Positions 8,203 through 16,334 of a DNA stretch of 44,884 nt are shown one piece after another. The position numbers and the translations under genes are program-made. The stretch lies in contig UQZY01000015.1 in NCBI GenBank assembly GCA_900545655.1, positions 1-44,884 of the forward strand. Direction: 5' to 3'. Numbering within the stretch: position 1 is the stretch's first letter; every line of letters begins with the position of its first letter. The DNA comes from an uncultured Oscillospiraceae bacterium (GTDB lineage: Bacteria > Bacillota > Clostridia > Oscillospirales > Acutalibacteraceae). A model generated the notes under the pieces. That model saw only the letters and a list, made by a program, of their open reading frames with translations. It was not told the DNA's origin and did no database searches.

Positions 8203-8244
8203 AGCATACTTTATTTACTATTATTTTTAGCGGAGGACTTAATC

Positions 8245-9330
8245 ATGGCTAGAGTTTACAATTTTTCTGCGGGACCTTCTATGCTCCCTGAATCTGTTCT
8301 TAACAAAGCAGCTGCCGAGATGCTCGACTACGAAGGCACAGGCGAATCGGTTATGGAGATGTCACACAGAAGTAAAGAGTTTGACGCTATCATCAAAGGT
8401 GCGGAAGTTCTTCTTCGTAAGCTTATGAACATCCCTGACAACTACAAAGTTCTTTTCCTTCAGGGCGGCGCATCCACACAGTTTGCTGCCATCCCTATGA
8501 ACTTCATGAACGGCTCGAAAAAGGCTGATTATATCATCTCCGGTCAGTGGTCAAACAAGGCTTACAAGGAAGCTGTTAAGTATGGCGACGTAAAAGTTGT
8601 CGCAACGTCAAAGGAGCAGAATTTCTCATGCGTTCCCGACGTTGACAGGAATGAGCTTCGCCCGGACGCAGACTACGTGTATATCTGCCTTAATGAGACA
8701 GTTCACGGAAACATCATGAGAAAGCTTCCCGAAACAGGTGACATTCCTCTTATAGCAGATATCTCATCCTGCTTCCTTTCTGAACCTCTCGACGTTACAA
8801 AGTTCGGCATGCTTTACGGCGGCGCTCAGAAAAACATCGCACCTGCGGGACTTACCATATGTATAATCCGCGAGGATCTTCTCGGTCATGCACGCGACTA
8901 CACACCGTCTATGCTTGACTACAAGATAATGGCTGACAATGATTCCCTTTACAACACTCCGCCGTGCTATAACATCTATATGTGCAAGCTCGTTCTTGAG
9001 TGGATTGAAAAGATGGGCGGCCTTGAGAAAATGAAACAGCACAACGAGGCAAAGGCAAAGATTCTCTATGATTTCCTCGACGAGAGCAAGATGTTCCGCG
9101 GAACGGTTGTTAAGAAGGACCGTTCTCTCATGAATGTACCGTTTGTAACGGACAGTGACGAGCTCAACGCAGAGTTCGTAAAAGCTTGTACGGAAAACGG
9201 CTTCATTAACATCAAGGGACACAGATCCGTCGGCGGTATGCGTGCATCCATCTACAATGCAATGCCTATCGAGGGCGTTGAAAAGCTCGTTGAGTTTATG
9301 AAGGAATTCGAAGCAGAGCACACAAAATAA
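8245..9330 (+). CDS. serC: Phosphoserine aminotransferase
   Basis: Converts 3-phosphohydroxypyruvate and glutamate to O-phosphoserine, the second step of serine synthesis; cytoplasmic and PLP-dependent. At 361 residues it matches SerC. Visible are VYNFSAGPSMLP at the N-terminus, FLQGGASTQFAAIPMNF for phosphate and cofactor binding, and YGGAQKNIAPAG containing the PLP-binding lysine near residue 194. The C-terminal HRSVGGMRASIYNAMP motif is also typical. GGAGG is eight bases upstream of ATG. serA follows 40 bp later in the same operon. Confidence 0.97.
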   Translation: MARVYNFSAGPSMLPESVLNKAAAEMLDYEGTGESVMEMSHRSKEFDAIIKGAEVLLRKLMNIPDNYKVLFLQGGASTQFAAIPMNFMNGSKKADYIISGQWSNKAYKEAVKYGDVKVVATSKEQNFSCVPDVDRNELRPDADYVYICLNETVHGNIMRKLPETGDIPLIADISSCFLSEPLDVTKFGMLYGGAQKNIAPAGLTICIIREDLLGHARDYTPSMLDYKIMADNDSLYNTPPCYNIYMCKLVLEWIEKMGGLEKMKQHNEAKAKILYDFLDESKMFRGTVVKKDRSLMNVPFVTDSDELNAEFVKACTENGFINIKGHRSVGGMRASIYNAMPIEGVEKLVEFMKEFEAEHTK

Positions 9331-9370
9331 GATTTGACAAATTCAGAAAATTAATCAGGAGTAAATAACG

Positions 9371-10540
9371 ATGTATAAGATCTTAACTTTAAATAAAATT
9401 TCTCCGTCGGGACTTGACCACTTTGACCGCAAACTTTACACATACGGTACCGAAATGGAAGCACCTGACGCAATCATGGTAAGAAGCGCAGCCATGCACG
9501 ACATGGAATTCGATCAAAAAACCGTTGCAATCGCACGTGCCGGCGCAGGCGTAAACAATATTCCGCTTGATAAGTGCGCCGAGCAGGGAATTGTTGTTTT
9601 CAACACTCCCGGCGCAAACGCAAATGCAGTTAAGGAGCTTGTTCTCTGCGGTATCTTCCTCGCTTCACGTAAGATAGTTCCCGCAATAGAATTTGCAAAA
9701 ACGCTCAAGGACACACCCGAGGCTGACGTTTCAAAGCAGGCCGAAAAAGAAAAAAGCGCATTTGCAGGTCCGGAGATCAAGGGCAAAAAACTCGGCGTTA
9801 TAGGCCTCGGTGCCATAGGTGTGCTTGTAGCAAACTCGGCAAAGGGACTTGGCATGGAGGTTTACGGCTACGACCCCCACCTTTCTGTTGACGCGGCATG
9901 GAATCTTTCAAGCACGATTCACCACGCAAAATCCATGCAGGATATCTTCTCTACCTGTGATTACATCTCTATTCATGTTCCCCTCAATAATGAGACGCGC
10001 GACCTTATAAATGCAGCGTCAATCACAGGCATGAAGGACGGAATCCGCATCTTAAACTTTGCACGCGGAGAGCTTGTAAACACGGATGACATCATCGAGG
10101 CACTCGGCACGGGAAAGGTTGCGGCATATGTAACCGACTTTATAAGCGAAGAGCTTCTCGGAGTCCCCGGAGTTGTTGCAATTCCTCATCTCGGAGCATC
10201 TACCCCCGAGTCAGAGGACAACTGCGCGAGAATGGCTGTATTTGAGCTCGTTGATTATCTTGAAAACGGCAATATAAAGAATTCCGTAAACATGCCTGCG
10301 GCAGAGATGCACAGAGCGGCACAGAACAGAGTGTGCGTTATCCATAAAAATATCCCGAATATGCTTAACCAGATAACGACCCCGTTCACAAATGCTAACA
10401 TCAATATCGTTGACCTTCTCAACCGCTCAAAAGGCGACTACGCTTATACCATGGTAGACGTTGACGACGAAATAACGGCAGACCTTATAAATGCCATAAA
10501 GGATATTGAAGGAACAATCCGTGTAAGAGTTCTCAAATAA
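9371..10540 (+). CDS. serA: D-3-phosphoglycerate dehydrogenase
   Basis: Oxidises 3-phosphoglycerate to 3-phosphohydroxypyruvate with NAD+, the committed step of serine synthesis. The 389-residue protein has the split catalytic domain, the nucleotide-binding fold with LGVIGLGAIGVLVAN, the catalytic region with NFARGELVNTDD and IPHLGASTPESEDN (active-site His). A C-terminal ACT domain spans roughly residues 318-389 (VCVIHKNIPNMLNQIT), which in this family commonly senses serine. It is the short ACT-bearing form. No phosphoserine phosphatase gene is in the window. A terminator follows. Confidence 0.96.
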   Translation: MYKILTLNKISPSGLDHFDRKLYTYGTEMEAPDAIMVRSAAMHDMEFDQKTVAIARAGAGVNNIPLDKCAEQGIVVFNTPGANANAVKELVLCGIFLASRKIVPAIEFAKTLKDTPEADVSKQAEKEKSAFAGPEIKGKKLGVIGLGAIGVLVANSAKGLGMEVYGYDPHLSVDAAWNLSSTIHHAKSMQDIFSTCDYISIHVPLNNETRDLINAASITGMKDGIRILNFARGELVNTDDIIEALGTGKVAAYVTDFISEELLGVPGVVAIPHLGASTPESEDNCARMAVFELVDYLENGNIKNSVNMPAAEMHRAAQNRVCVIHKNIPNMLNQITTPFTNANINIVDLLNRSKGDYAYTMVDVDDEITADLINAIKDIEGTIRVRVLK

Positions 10541-10572
10541 GGTCTTTTTGATAAAAGTCAAAGTATAAAAAT

Positions 10573-10607
10573 AAATCGGTACGGCCAATCATTGGCTGTA
10601 CCGATTT
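10573..10607. terminator. Bidirectional terminator between serA and the AEC transporter
   Basis: AAATCGGTACGGCCAAT pairs with ATTGGCTGTACCGATTT across a tiny loop, with A-run on one side and T-run on the other. It can serve both convergent genes. Confidence 0.92.
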
Positions 10608-10621
10608 TTCATATCATATAA

Positions 10622-11551
10622 TCAGGGAATAAGGAGCCGTGCGAGCGTTACCACCAGAGGAATACTTATAAGCGAAATCAGGGTGGATACGGAAACCATC
10701 TGCGCTCCGAGTGATGCGTCCTTTCCGAATAAAGTGGCAAACATCGCGGTAATTGAGGCAGTCGGAGCGGCGCATGCTATAACACAGACAACGGCGATAA
10801 TTGAATCAACCTTCAGAAGATACATCGCCAGTATGGCGGCGACCGGAACAACAAAAAGTCTCAGCGCAATAACAAGATACTGCTTCAGATTTTTTTTGAA
10901 GGCTCCAACGGTCAGGTTTCCGAGATAATAGCCTATTATTATCATCGGAAGAGGCGTGTTCAGGCAGGCAAGATATCTCACCGGAGCAGCCACCACTTCG
11001 GGAAGCCTTATCTCAAGAAGGAATATGATCATACCTATAGCTGTTCCGAGAATACCGGGATTCAGCACAAGTTTTTTCAGGCTTATCTCCTCTTTTTTGC
11101 CGCTCATCTCCCATATTCCGTAAGTCCAGACGATTACATTGAACACGGCGATGTAAACCGCGCCGAAGAAAGCTCCCACAGACCCGAGCAGCGCCTGTTG
11201 AAGAGGAAGTCCCATAAAACCGCAGTTTGAAAAAACGGTGGCGAATCTCAGCACACGGTTTTCTTCATTTTGATTTCCTCTGAAAACAAGGCTCGCGAGT
11301 ATTATTGAAAATATCTGAATCCCAAAAGAGAGCAGAGCCGTCACCCAAAGGCCCCGCAGAAGTGTTCTGTCCATCTCTCGGTTAAAGGAATTGATAATTA
11401 CGCATGGTGTCACAAAGTAAAGAACGATATTCGTGAGACTTTTTACGGCTTTCGAATCAAGCCAACCGATTTTGTTGCACAGCACACCTATAGACATAAG
11501 TATAAAGAGTATAACAACCTGCTGCGCAACCACAAAAAAGCTTTCAGCCAC
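10622..11551 (-). CDS. AEC-family (auxin efflux carrier-like) transporter
   Basis: A 309-residue integral membrane protein with about ten hydrophobic segments in two halves (LFILMSIGVLCNKIGWL, PTASITAMFATLFGKDAS) typical of the bacterial AEC family, many of which export or import small carboxylates such as malate. The substrate cannot be read from sequence. The start is a GTG with GGAAGGG about ten bases upstream. It is monocistronic, convergent with serA and divergent from the lipoprotein gene. Confidence 0.88.
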   Translation of the reverse strand: MAESFFVVAQQVVILFILMSIGVLCNKIGWLDSKAVKSLTNIVLYFVTPCVIINSFNREMDRTLLRGLWVTALLSFGIQIFSIILASLVFRGNQNEENRVLRFATVFSNCGFMGLPLQQALLGSVGAFFGAVYIAVFNVIVWTYGIWEMSGKKEEISLKKLVLNPGILGTAIGMIIFLLEIRLPEVVAAPVRYLACLNTPLPMIIIGYYLGNLTVGAFKKNLKQYLVIALRLFVVPVAAILAMYLLKVDSIIAVVCVIACAAPTASITAMFATLFGKDASLGAQMVSVSTLISLISIPLVVTLARLLIP

Positions 11552-11613
11552 CCGTTATCGTCCCTTCCGTAAGATAAGTAAATAAACAAGAGATATCTTA
11601 CCACAATGAGTAC

Positions 11614-11642
11614 TTGCAAACAAGGTAAAAGTTCCGTATAAT
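11614..11642 (+). promoter_or_regulatory. Promoter for the paired lipoprotein genes
   Basis: TTGCAA (11614-11619), 17-bp spacer, TATAAT (11637-11642). A ribosome site TTAGGAG precedes the ATG at 11706. The leader is about 55 nt and AT-rich. Confidence 0.75.
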
Positions 11643-11705
11643 TATTATGTTAACGCAAAGTAAACAAACAGTGTATAGTTAATAAACAGGTTAGGAGTTA
11701 AAAAA

Positions 11706-12689
11706 ATGGGAAAAAATAAGAAAAGAATCGTAGCGCTAACTATGGCAATCGTCATGGCACTCTCCCTTACGGGATGCGGTAGCCAAGGGTCTTTAATCAA
11801 CTTCATCACCGAAGGATGGGACGGTGTAGTAAACGGGGTTAAGATTTGGCCGGAGGAAGAGGTAACCGAAACCGCAGAAGAAGCCTCCGAAGAAGAAGCA
11901 TCAGAAGCAGAGGCTGAGACAGAGGTCGTAACGGAGGTTGTCACAGACAAAGAGGGACACACAAAGGTTGTAAAGAAAACCGTTACAAAAACCGCACCGA
12001 ATTCACAGGGCAGTTCACAGCAGGGAACTGCAAAAGCACAGGGAAACAGCGGAAACACAGCTTCAGGCGGAACCTCTAATGCCGGCTCAAACACAGGAAC
12101 TGCTACCGTACCGGCAAAGACAACATACACCGCCGCCGAGGCCGTTGAGCTTTACAAGGCAGCTGCAAACCCGATAAAAACCATGTCAGGTGTAACGGTT
12201 ACGAGAACAAGAGAGGTGTACACCGAAGTCGGAGAGAAAAATCTTTCAGGTCTTTCAGGCACAATTATAGGAAAAGCATTTGCCCCGAAGGATGACACAA
12301 AGCAAAAGGTTCTTTCATCTCAATCAGACATAATCAAGGGCTTTGTGGTTGAAAAACAGAACTACGTATGCAACCTTACGGCAAACGATGTCAAATCCGC
12401 TACCGTTAAGCAAAGCGGAAGCAACCTTATCGTTACCATTTACGTAAAGGACGACACAACAGACAACCAGAATTATTCAAACAAAGCCGTATCCGCTACG
12501 GCAGTTGCGGATCTTGCTTCAACATTCAGCAGCGGTCTTGTTATGAAGTGCAGAGACGTAAGAGTAACGGCTACTATTGACGCAAACGGCAGACTTATAA
12601 ACCTGAATACATATATGCCGAGTTATTTCACAAAGGGTGATCAGAAGTTTGGTGCCGCTATCGAGCAATGGTGGACTATAACATACTGA
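11706..12689 (+). CDS. Secreted lipoprotein with acidic linker and family-specific C-terminal domain
   Basis: Not a family I recognise. It starts with a lipoprotein signal (lipobox LSLTGC, Cys near residue 23). An acidic low-complexity stretch rich in Glu and Ala follows (about residues 54-80), then a Ser/Gly/Thr-rich linker, then a folded domain from about residue 140 to the end. That domain contains VELYKAAANPIKTMSGVTVTR, NYVCNLTANDVKSA, VTIYVKDD and a final EQWWTITY. The same domain ends the next protein, so the two are paralogues. It is likely an anchored surface protein; binding partner unknown. Confidence 0.85.
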   Translation: MGKNKKRIVALTMAIVMALSLTGCGSQGSLINFITEGWDGVVNGVKIWPEEEVTETAEEASEEEASEAEAETEVVTEVVTDKEGHTKVVKKTVTKTAPNSQGSSQQGTAKAQGNSGNTASGGTSNAGSNTGTATVPAKTTYTAAEAVELYKAAANPIKTMSGVTVTRTREVYTEVGEKNLSGLSGTIIGKAFAPKDDTKQKVLSSQSDIIKGFVVEKQNYVCNLTANDVKSATVKQSGSNLIVTIYVKDDTTDNQNYSNKAVSATAVADLASTFSSGLVMKCRDVRVTATIDANGRLINLNTYMPSYFTKGDQKFGAAIEQWWTITY

Positions 12690-12726
12690 TTTGAATTCAA
12701 GCAAACTTTCATAAAGGGTGGCATGT

Positions 12727-13932
12727 ATGTCAAGGTTCAAAAGAATTATGGCTTTTTTCATGGTTCTTGTCATGGTATTCGCCTTTTCCGCATGTAAGAA
12801 AAAAGACGAAGACTCCGTGCTTACAACCAAGAAAAAAACCAAGGTCACAACGGAAAAGGCCGACAGTGACATAGATATCTGGGCTTTTTTGAATGGGGAA
12901 AACGGGGACACTCCGGGCACGGAGGAGCCGGCTACGATACCGGCAGGAAGCTCCGGTTCTCTCAGCAGCGGGAACTATTCATATGAAGATACCCCCGTAG
13001 GCTTTAACGGTTCAAATATTTTTTCTTCGGCGACCACGTCAAAGGGAGGATATCCAACCTTCCACTGGAATCCCGTAAGCGGAGCAATAAAGTATAACAT
13101 CTACCGTTCAACATCTAAAAACGGTACATACTCGTATATCGACAGCACTAAGGCAACGTCATATACCGACAAAACGGCTGTTAGCGGAAAGCAGTATTAT
13201 TATCAGGTCAAGGCAGTAAAAAAGGTTGCCGTTACAACAACCAAGAAGCATTCAACAATCTATACCACCACCAAGAAACCTGATACAACATCTGTTGCTC
13301 TCACCAAGAGAAATACCGCAAACGCTCCGACAAACGCTCCGGTGACATATTCTTCATACGCAGACATCGTTTCCTTTTACAATGCGGCTGCAAATCAGGT
13401 AAAATCAAAGGGTATCGCCGTTACAAGAAGTTATATCACCCTTAAGTACAATGAGGGAGAAAACTCTCAATCCATCAAAACTCTAATAGCACTGGCAGGT
13501 GTTAAAGAGGGCACAGATACTAACCCGAAGCAGTATGTCGGCACAGACCAGATAGTAAAGAATTTCCCGATTGAGGGAGCTCTTTACTCGAGTATCCTTT
13601 CAGCCGACATGGTAAAATACGCTTCCTGCAGTTATTCAAACGGATACTACACGGTGAAAATCATCCTCAAGGATGACCCTGACGGAACGGTTGCGTATTC
13701 AAAAACCTGTATGGATATAATTGACCTTTCGGCATACAGCCAATTGACCGGTGACCTCTCAACTCAAACCTACAGTGCAACCATAGACGCAAAGATTTAC
13801 TATGACGGTCACCTCGATTTTCTGATACATACGGTCCCGACAAAAATGAGAGGCTCCTATAAGTCAGAGGACTCCAACATAAATATGTTTGCCGACTTCA
13901 CTATCGAGGAGCTTTGGGCTATAAACTATTGA
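12727..13932 (+). CDS. Secreted lipoprotein with fibronectin-III-like domain and shared C-terminal domain
   Basis: Signal peptide with lipobox FAFSAC, then Lys/Thr-rich linkers of the kind found in Ruminococcus surface proteins (TTKKKTKVTTEK). A fibronectin-III-like module follows (PTFHWNPVSGAIKYNIYRS to KQYYYQVKAV). The C-terminal half repeats the domain of the preceding lipoprotein: IVSFYNAAANQVKSKGIAVTR aligns with VELYKAAANPIKTMSGVTVTR, VKIILKDDPDG with VTIYVKDD, and IEELWAINY with IEQWWTITY. I chose ATG 12727 because AAAGGG lies eight bases upstream; the GTG at 12718 overlaps that ribosome site. It lies 37 bp after the first lipoprotein gene, so probably the same operon. Confidence 0.85.
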   Translation: MSRFKRIMAFFMVLVMVFAFSACKKKDEDSVLTTKKKTKVTTEKADSDIDIWAFLNGENGDTPGTEEPATIPAGSSGSLSSGNYSYEDTPVGFNGSNIFSSATTSKGGYPTFHWNPVSGAIKYNIYRSTSKNGTYSYIDSTKATSYTDKTAVSGKQYYYQVKAVKKVAVTTTKKHSTIYTTTKKPDTTSVALTKRNTANAPTNAPVTYSSYADIVSFYNAAANQVKSKGIAVTRSYITLKYNEGENSQSIKTLIALAGVKEGTDTNPKQYVGTDQIVKNFPIEGALYSSILSADMVKYASCSYSNGYYTVKIILKDDPDGTVAYSKTCMDIIDLSAYSQLTGDLSTQTYSATIDAKIYYDGHLDFLIHTVPTKMRGSYKSEDSNINMFADFTIEELWAINY

Positions 13933-14030
13933 CGTAAATTGAATACCGGCAACGGTATATGCCGACCTTCTACGGTGCTTTATGTCAGACAGTAAAATGT
14001 GTTAGATTAAAAGTCTAAACGCATAAGAAG

Positions 14031-14070
14031 AAAACACCATTTACAGTTATTCTGTAAATGGTGTTTTTAT
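14031..14070. terminator. Bidirectional terminator between convergent genes
   Basis: AAAACACCATTTACAG pairs with CTGTAAATGGTGTTTT over a 5-nt loop (perfect 16-bp stem including the A/T tracts). It separates the + strand lipoprotein operon from the - strand repeat-protein gene. Confidence 0.95.
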
Positions 14071-14094
14071 CTGTACCTATCGCAACGCCAATTA

Positions 14095-14982
14095 TCACAC
14101 AGACGGCTTTTCAAGCTCCGACGATGATTCTCCCGTAGGCATTTCCCCTGTCGTTGTTTCATCCGGAACTGTCGGTTTTTCCGTAGGCGTAACAGGGTCA
14201 GTCCCGGTGGGCTCCGTCACCTCATGATTATCCGTCGTTTTTTCTTCGGTTATTGTTTCCGATTTTTTCGTTGTGGTGGTTGAAGCCTTTTCGGAAGTGG
14301 TTTCCGCAGTTGTTTCCTCAGACGTAGGCTCAACCCAATCATCATAGACGTTCATGTATGTTGTTTCATCATTACTTTTTTTCGGCTTTGTTTTTTTCGT
14401 TGTTGAAGCAACACTTGACCGTGATTCTGTCGTCACGGGATTGTTTCTTTCATAATCCTTCTTTTCCTTTACGGAAATAAGACCGTAAGATAAAAGTGCC
14501 GCAATAAGAAGGTAGATAATGAGGAATTGTGGTCGAAGTCCCGTCTTTTTTGCCGGTGCCGGTTTGTTCTCAGCCGACGACTTGCTTTCGGACGGCGACT
14601 TGCTTTCGGACGGCGTCTCTTTTTCTTTGATTTTATCGACAATAACCTTAGAATTATCAATCGGTATGTTGATTATTTCAATATTCTTCTGTGAAGTCGG
14701 TTTTTTCTCGGCTTCTGGCTTTTTCTCAACTTCCGACTTCTTTTCGGTCGGTTTCTTTTCTGTTGCCGACTTCTTTTCTGTTGCCGACTTTTTTTCTGTT
14801 GCCGACTTTTTCTCTGTTGCCGACTTCTTCTCTACCGACTTCTTCTCTACCGACTTCTTCTCTGTCGGCTTCTTTTCTGTTGGCTTCTTTTCTGTTGCCG
14901 GCTTCTTTTCGGCTGCCGGCTTCTTCTCTGTCGGCTTCTTCTCTGCCGGTTTCTTTTCCGCCGCCGGCTTTTTCTGTGCCAC
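14095..14982 (-). CDS. Lys/Pro/Glu-repeat single-pass membrane protein
   Basis: No known function recognised. The first ~95 residues are a near-continuous run of EKKP/EKKS-type 4- to 6-residue repeats (AAEKKPAEKKPTEKKP and variants), strongly basic. A short hydrophilic bridge follows, then one membrane helix (about residues 153-171, FLIIYLLIAALLSYGLISV), then a Thr/Ser/Glu/Pro-rich tail to residue 295. By charge the repeat side should be cytoplasmic and the Thr-rich side external. The GTG at 14982 is chosen because GGAGGTGA lies just upstream; the frame is open six codons further to a GTG that overlaps that site. It is downstream of rlmH and may be co-transcribed. Confidence 0.75.
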   Translation of the reverse strand: MAQKKPAAEKKPAEKKPTEKKPAAEKKPATEKKPTEKKPTEKKSVEKKSVEKKSATEKKSATEKKSATEKKSATEKKPTEKKSEVEKKPEAEKKPTSQKNIEIINIPIDNSKVIVDKIKEKETPSESKSPSESKSSAENKPAPAKKTGLRPQFLIIYLLIAALLSYGLISVKEKKDYERNNPVTTESRSSVASTTKKTKPKKSNDETTYMNVYDDWVEPTSEETTAETTSEKASTTTTKKSETITEEKTTDNHEVTEPTGTDPVTPTEKPTVPDETTTGEMPTGESSSELEKPSV

Positions 14983-15008
14983 TTTCAGTCTCACCTCCAC
15001 AATAAGAC

Positions 15009-15491
15009 TTATTTATGATACTTTCCTCCGCTGCTTATCTGAAATGCCCTGTATATCTGTTCAAGAAGCATGACCCTCGCAAGCTGATGAGGAAATGTCA
15101 TTTCCGACATGGACAGCTTATAGTCCGCTCTTTTTTTTACCTCATCGGAAAGCCCGAAGGAGCCTCCTATAACAAAGGTCACAGTGCTGTGACCTCCAAG
15201 AGCAACATCCTGTATCTTTTTGCTGAATTCGGGTGATGAGATCTGTTTCCCCTCTATACACATTGCAACAACATATGCGCTGTCCGGGATTTTTGAAAGA
15301 ATTAACTTTCCCTCTTGTCTGAGTCCCTCGTTAATCTCCGCCTCGGCGGGGTTCTGACTGAGTGCAAAGGGTTGCAGTTCAATTATATGTAGTTTGCAAA
15401 ATGCCGTCAATCTTTTTGTATACTCGGCACACGCGTCTCTCAGGTATTTTTCCTTGAGCTTTCCGACACAAATAATATTTACCGTTATCAT
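15009..15491 (-). CDS. rlmH: 23S rRNA (pseudouridine1915-N3)-methyltransferase RlmH
   Basis: SPOUT-class methyltransferase that methylates pseudouridine 1915 in helix 69 of 23S rRNA using S-adenosylmethionine. The 160-residue length is exactly typical. Landmarks are the N-terminal NIICVGKLKEKYLRDAC, the knot region TFVIGGSFGLSDEVKKRAD, and the C-terminal SMTFPHQLARVMLLEQIYRAFQI-like stretch (here MSEMTFPHQLARVMLLEQIY). It overlaps the upstream metallo-hydrolase gene by 4 bp, the walJ-rlmH arrangement known from other Firmicutes. Confidence 0.97.
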   Translation of the reverse strand: MITVNIICVGKLKEKYLRDACAEYTKRLTAFCKLHIIELQPFALSQNPAEAEINEGLRQEGKLILSKIPDSAYVVAMCIEGKQISSPEFSKKIQDVALGGHSTVTFVIGGSFGLSDEVKKRADYKLSMSEMTFPHQLARVMLLEQIYRAFQISSGGKYHK

Positions 15492-16273
15492 AATTTCACA
15501 TCCGAAGGTCTGTGCCTTCCGGCAACAGAAAGCGTATAGTCAAGATCTATTCTTGCTCCCTCTCCGCAAAGAGCGGAAAAGGTCGTTTCAAACGCGAGCT
15601 CGGGAAGATTGTTTTCATGGCTGAGGTGTCCGAGAAGGATATGCTCGGTTCCGTTTTCTATAAGCTCAACAGCCATTTCAGCCGCGGCGTCATTGCAAAG
15701 ATGTCCGGATTCGGAAAGAATTCTTCTCTTTAGCGGATACGGATACGGCCCGTTTGACAGCATCCCGATATCATGGTTTGATTCAAGAAGTACGGCGTTG
15801 CACCCTATGATTCCCGCTCGAACCTCATTGGTTATAACACCGAGGTCCGTGGCAACGGCCGCCTTGAAGCCGTTTTCAAGTTCAACGGTATATCCCATAC
15901 TTTCAGCGGCGTCATGCATGGTATGAAAACACTCGATATGAAATTCACCGATATCTGCAAACTCACTCATCTCGTATACGGGAAAATCACCGTTCAGATG
16001 TCCCCCTTTGTCAAGAGCCTCCAGAGTTCCGCGGCTCGCATATACGGGAATTCCGTGTTTTTTACAAAAAACCCTAAGCGCACCGATATGGTCACTGTGC
16101 TCATGCGTTATAAAGATAGCCTCCACACAGTCGGGAGAAAGTCCCTCCTCAAGCAGAGACAGGGTTACCTGCTTTGCGTTCTTCCCGGCATCAATGAGAA
16201 TACCGTGCTCATACGTACCGATATAAGTTGAGTTTCCGCTGCTGCCGGAAAACAATGTGCAAAATTTGTACAT
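15488..16273 (-). CDS. MBL-fold metallo-hydrolase, WalJ/YycJ-like
   Basis: A 261-residue metallo-beta-lactamase-fold protein. The metal-binding HxHxDH motif is FITHEHSDHIGAL (about residues 54-66); LFSGSSGNSTYIG is the typical YycJ/WalJ N-terminus, ESNHDIGML and LLGHLSHENN supply further ligands. In Bacilli this protein is encoded with the WalRK cell-wall regulators and rlmH; here only rlmH accompanies it. Proposed roles link it to coordinating cell division with DNA replication or 5'-exonuclease activity. GGTGG precedes the ATG. Confidence 0.88.
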   Translation of the reverse strand: MYKFCTLFSGSSGNSTYIGTYEHGILIDAGKNAKQVTLSLLEEGLSPDCVEAIFITHEHSDHIGALRVFCKKHGIPVYASRGTLEALDKGGHLNGDFPVYEMSEFADIGEFHIECFHTMHDAAESMGYTVELENGFKAAVATDLGVITNEVRAGIIGCNAVLLESNHDIGMLSNGPYPYPLKRRILSESGHLCNDAAAEMAVELIENGTEHILLGHLSHENNLPELAFETTFSALCGEGARIDLDYTLSVAGRHRPSDVKL

Positions 16274-16284
16274 CTAATCCACCT

Positions 16285-16317
16285 AAAAATCAAGGGGTGC
16301 AGCAAGAAGTGCACCCC
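16285..16317 (-). terminator. Terminator after murA
   Basis: On the minus strand GGGGTGCA (16310-16317 region) pairs with TGCACCCC (16294-16301 region) over an 8-nt loop, followed by TTGATTTTT. It separates murA from the downstream hydrolase-rlmH genes. Confidence 0.8.
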
Positions 16318-16334
16318 CATTCAATCAAACTTAT

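Noticed and set aside
14519..15073. Plus-strand ORF rich in Phe-Phe-Ser repeats
   Set aside because: It is the antisense of the Lys/Pro/Glu-repeat gene; the opposite frame has a ribosome site, a membrane helix and sensible composition.
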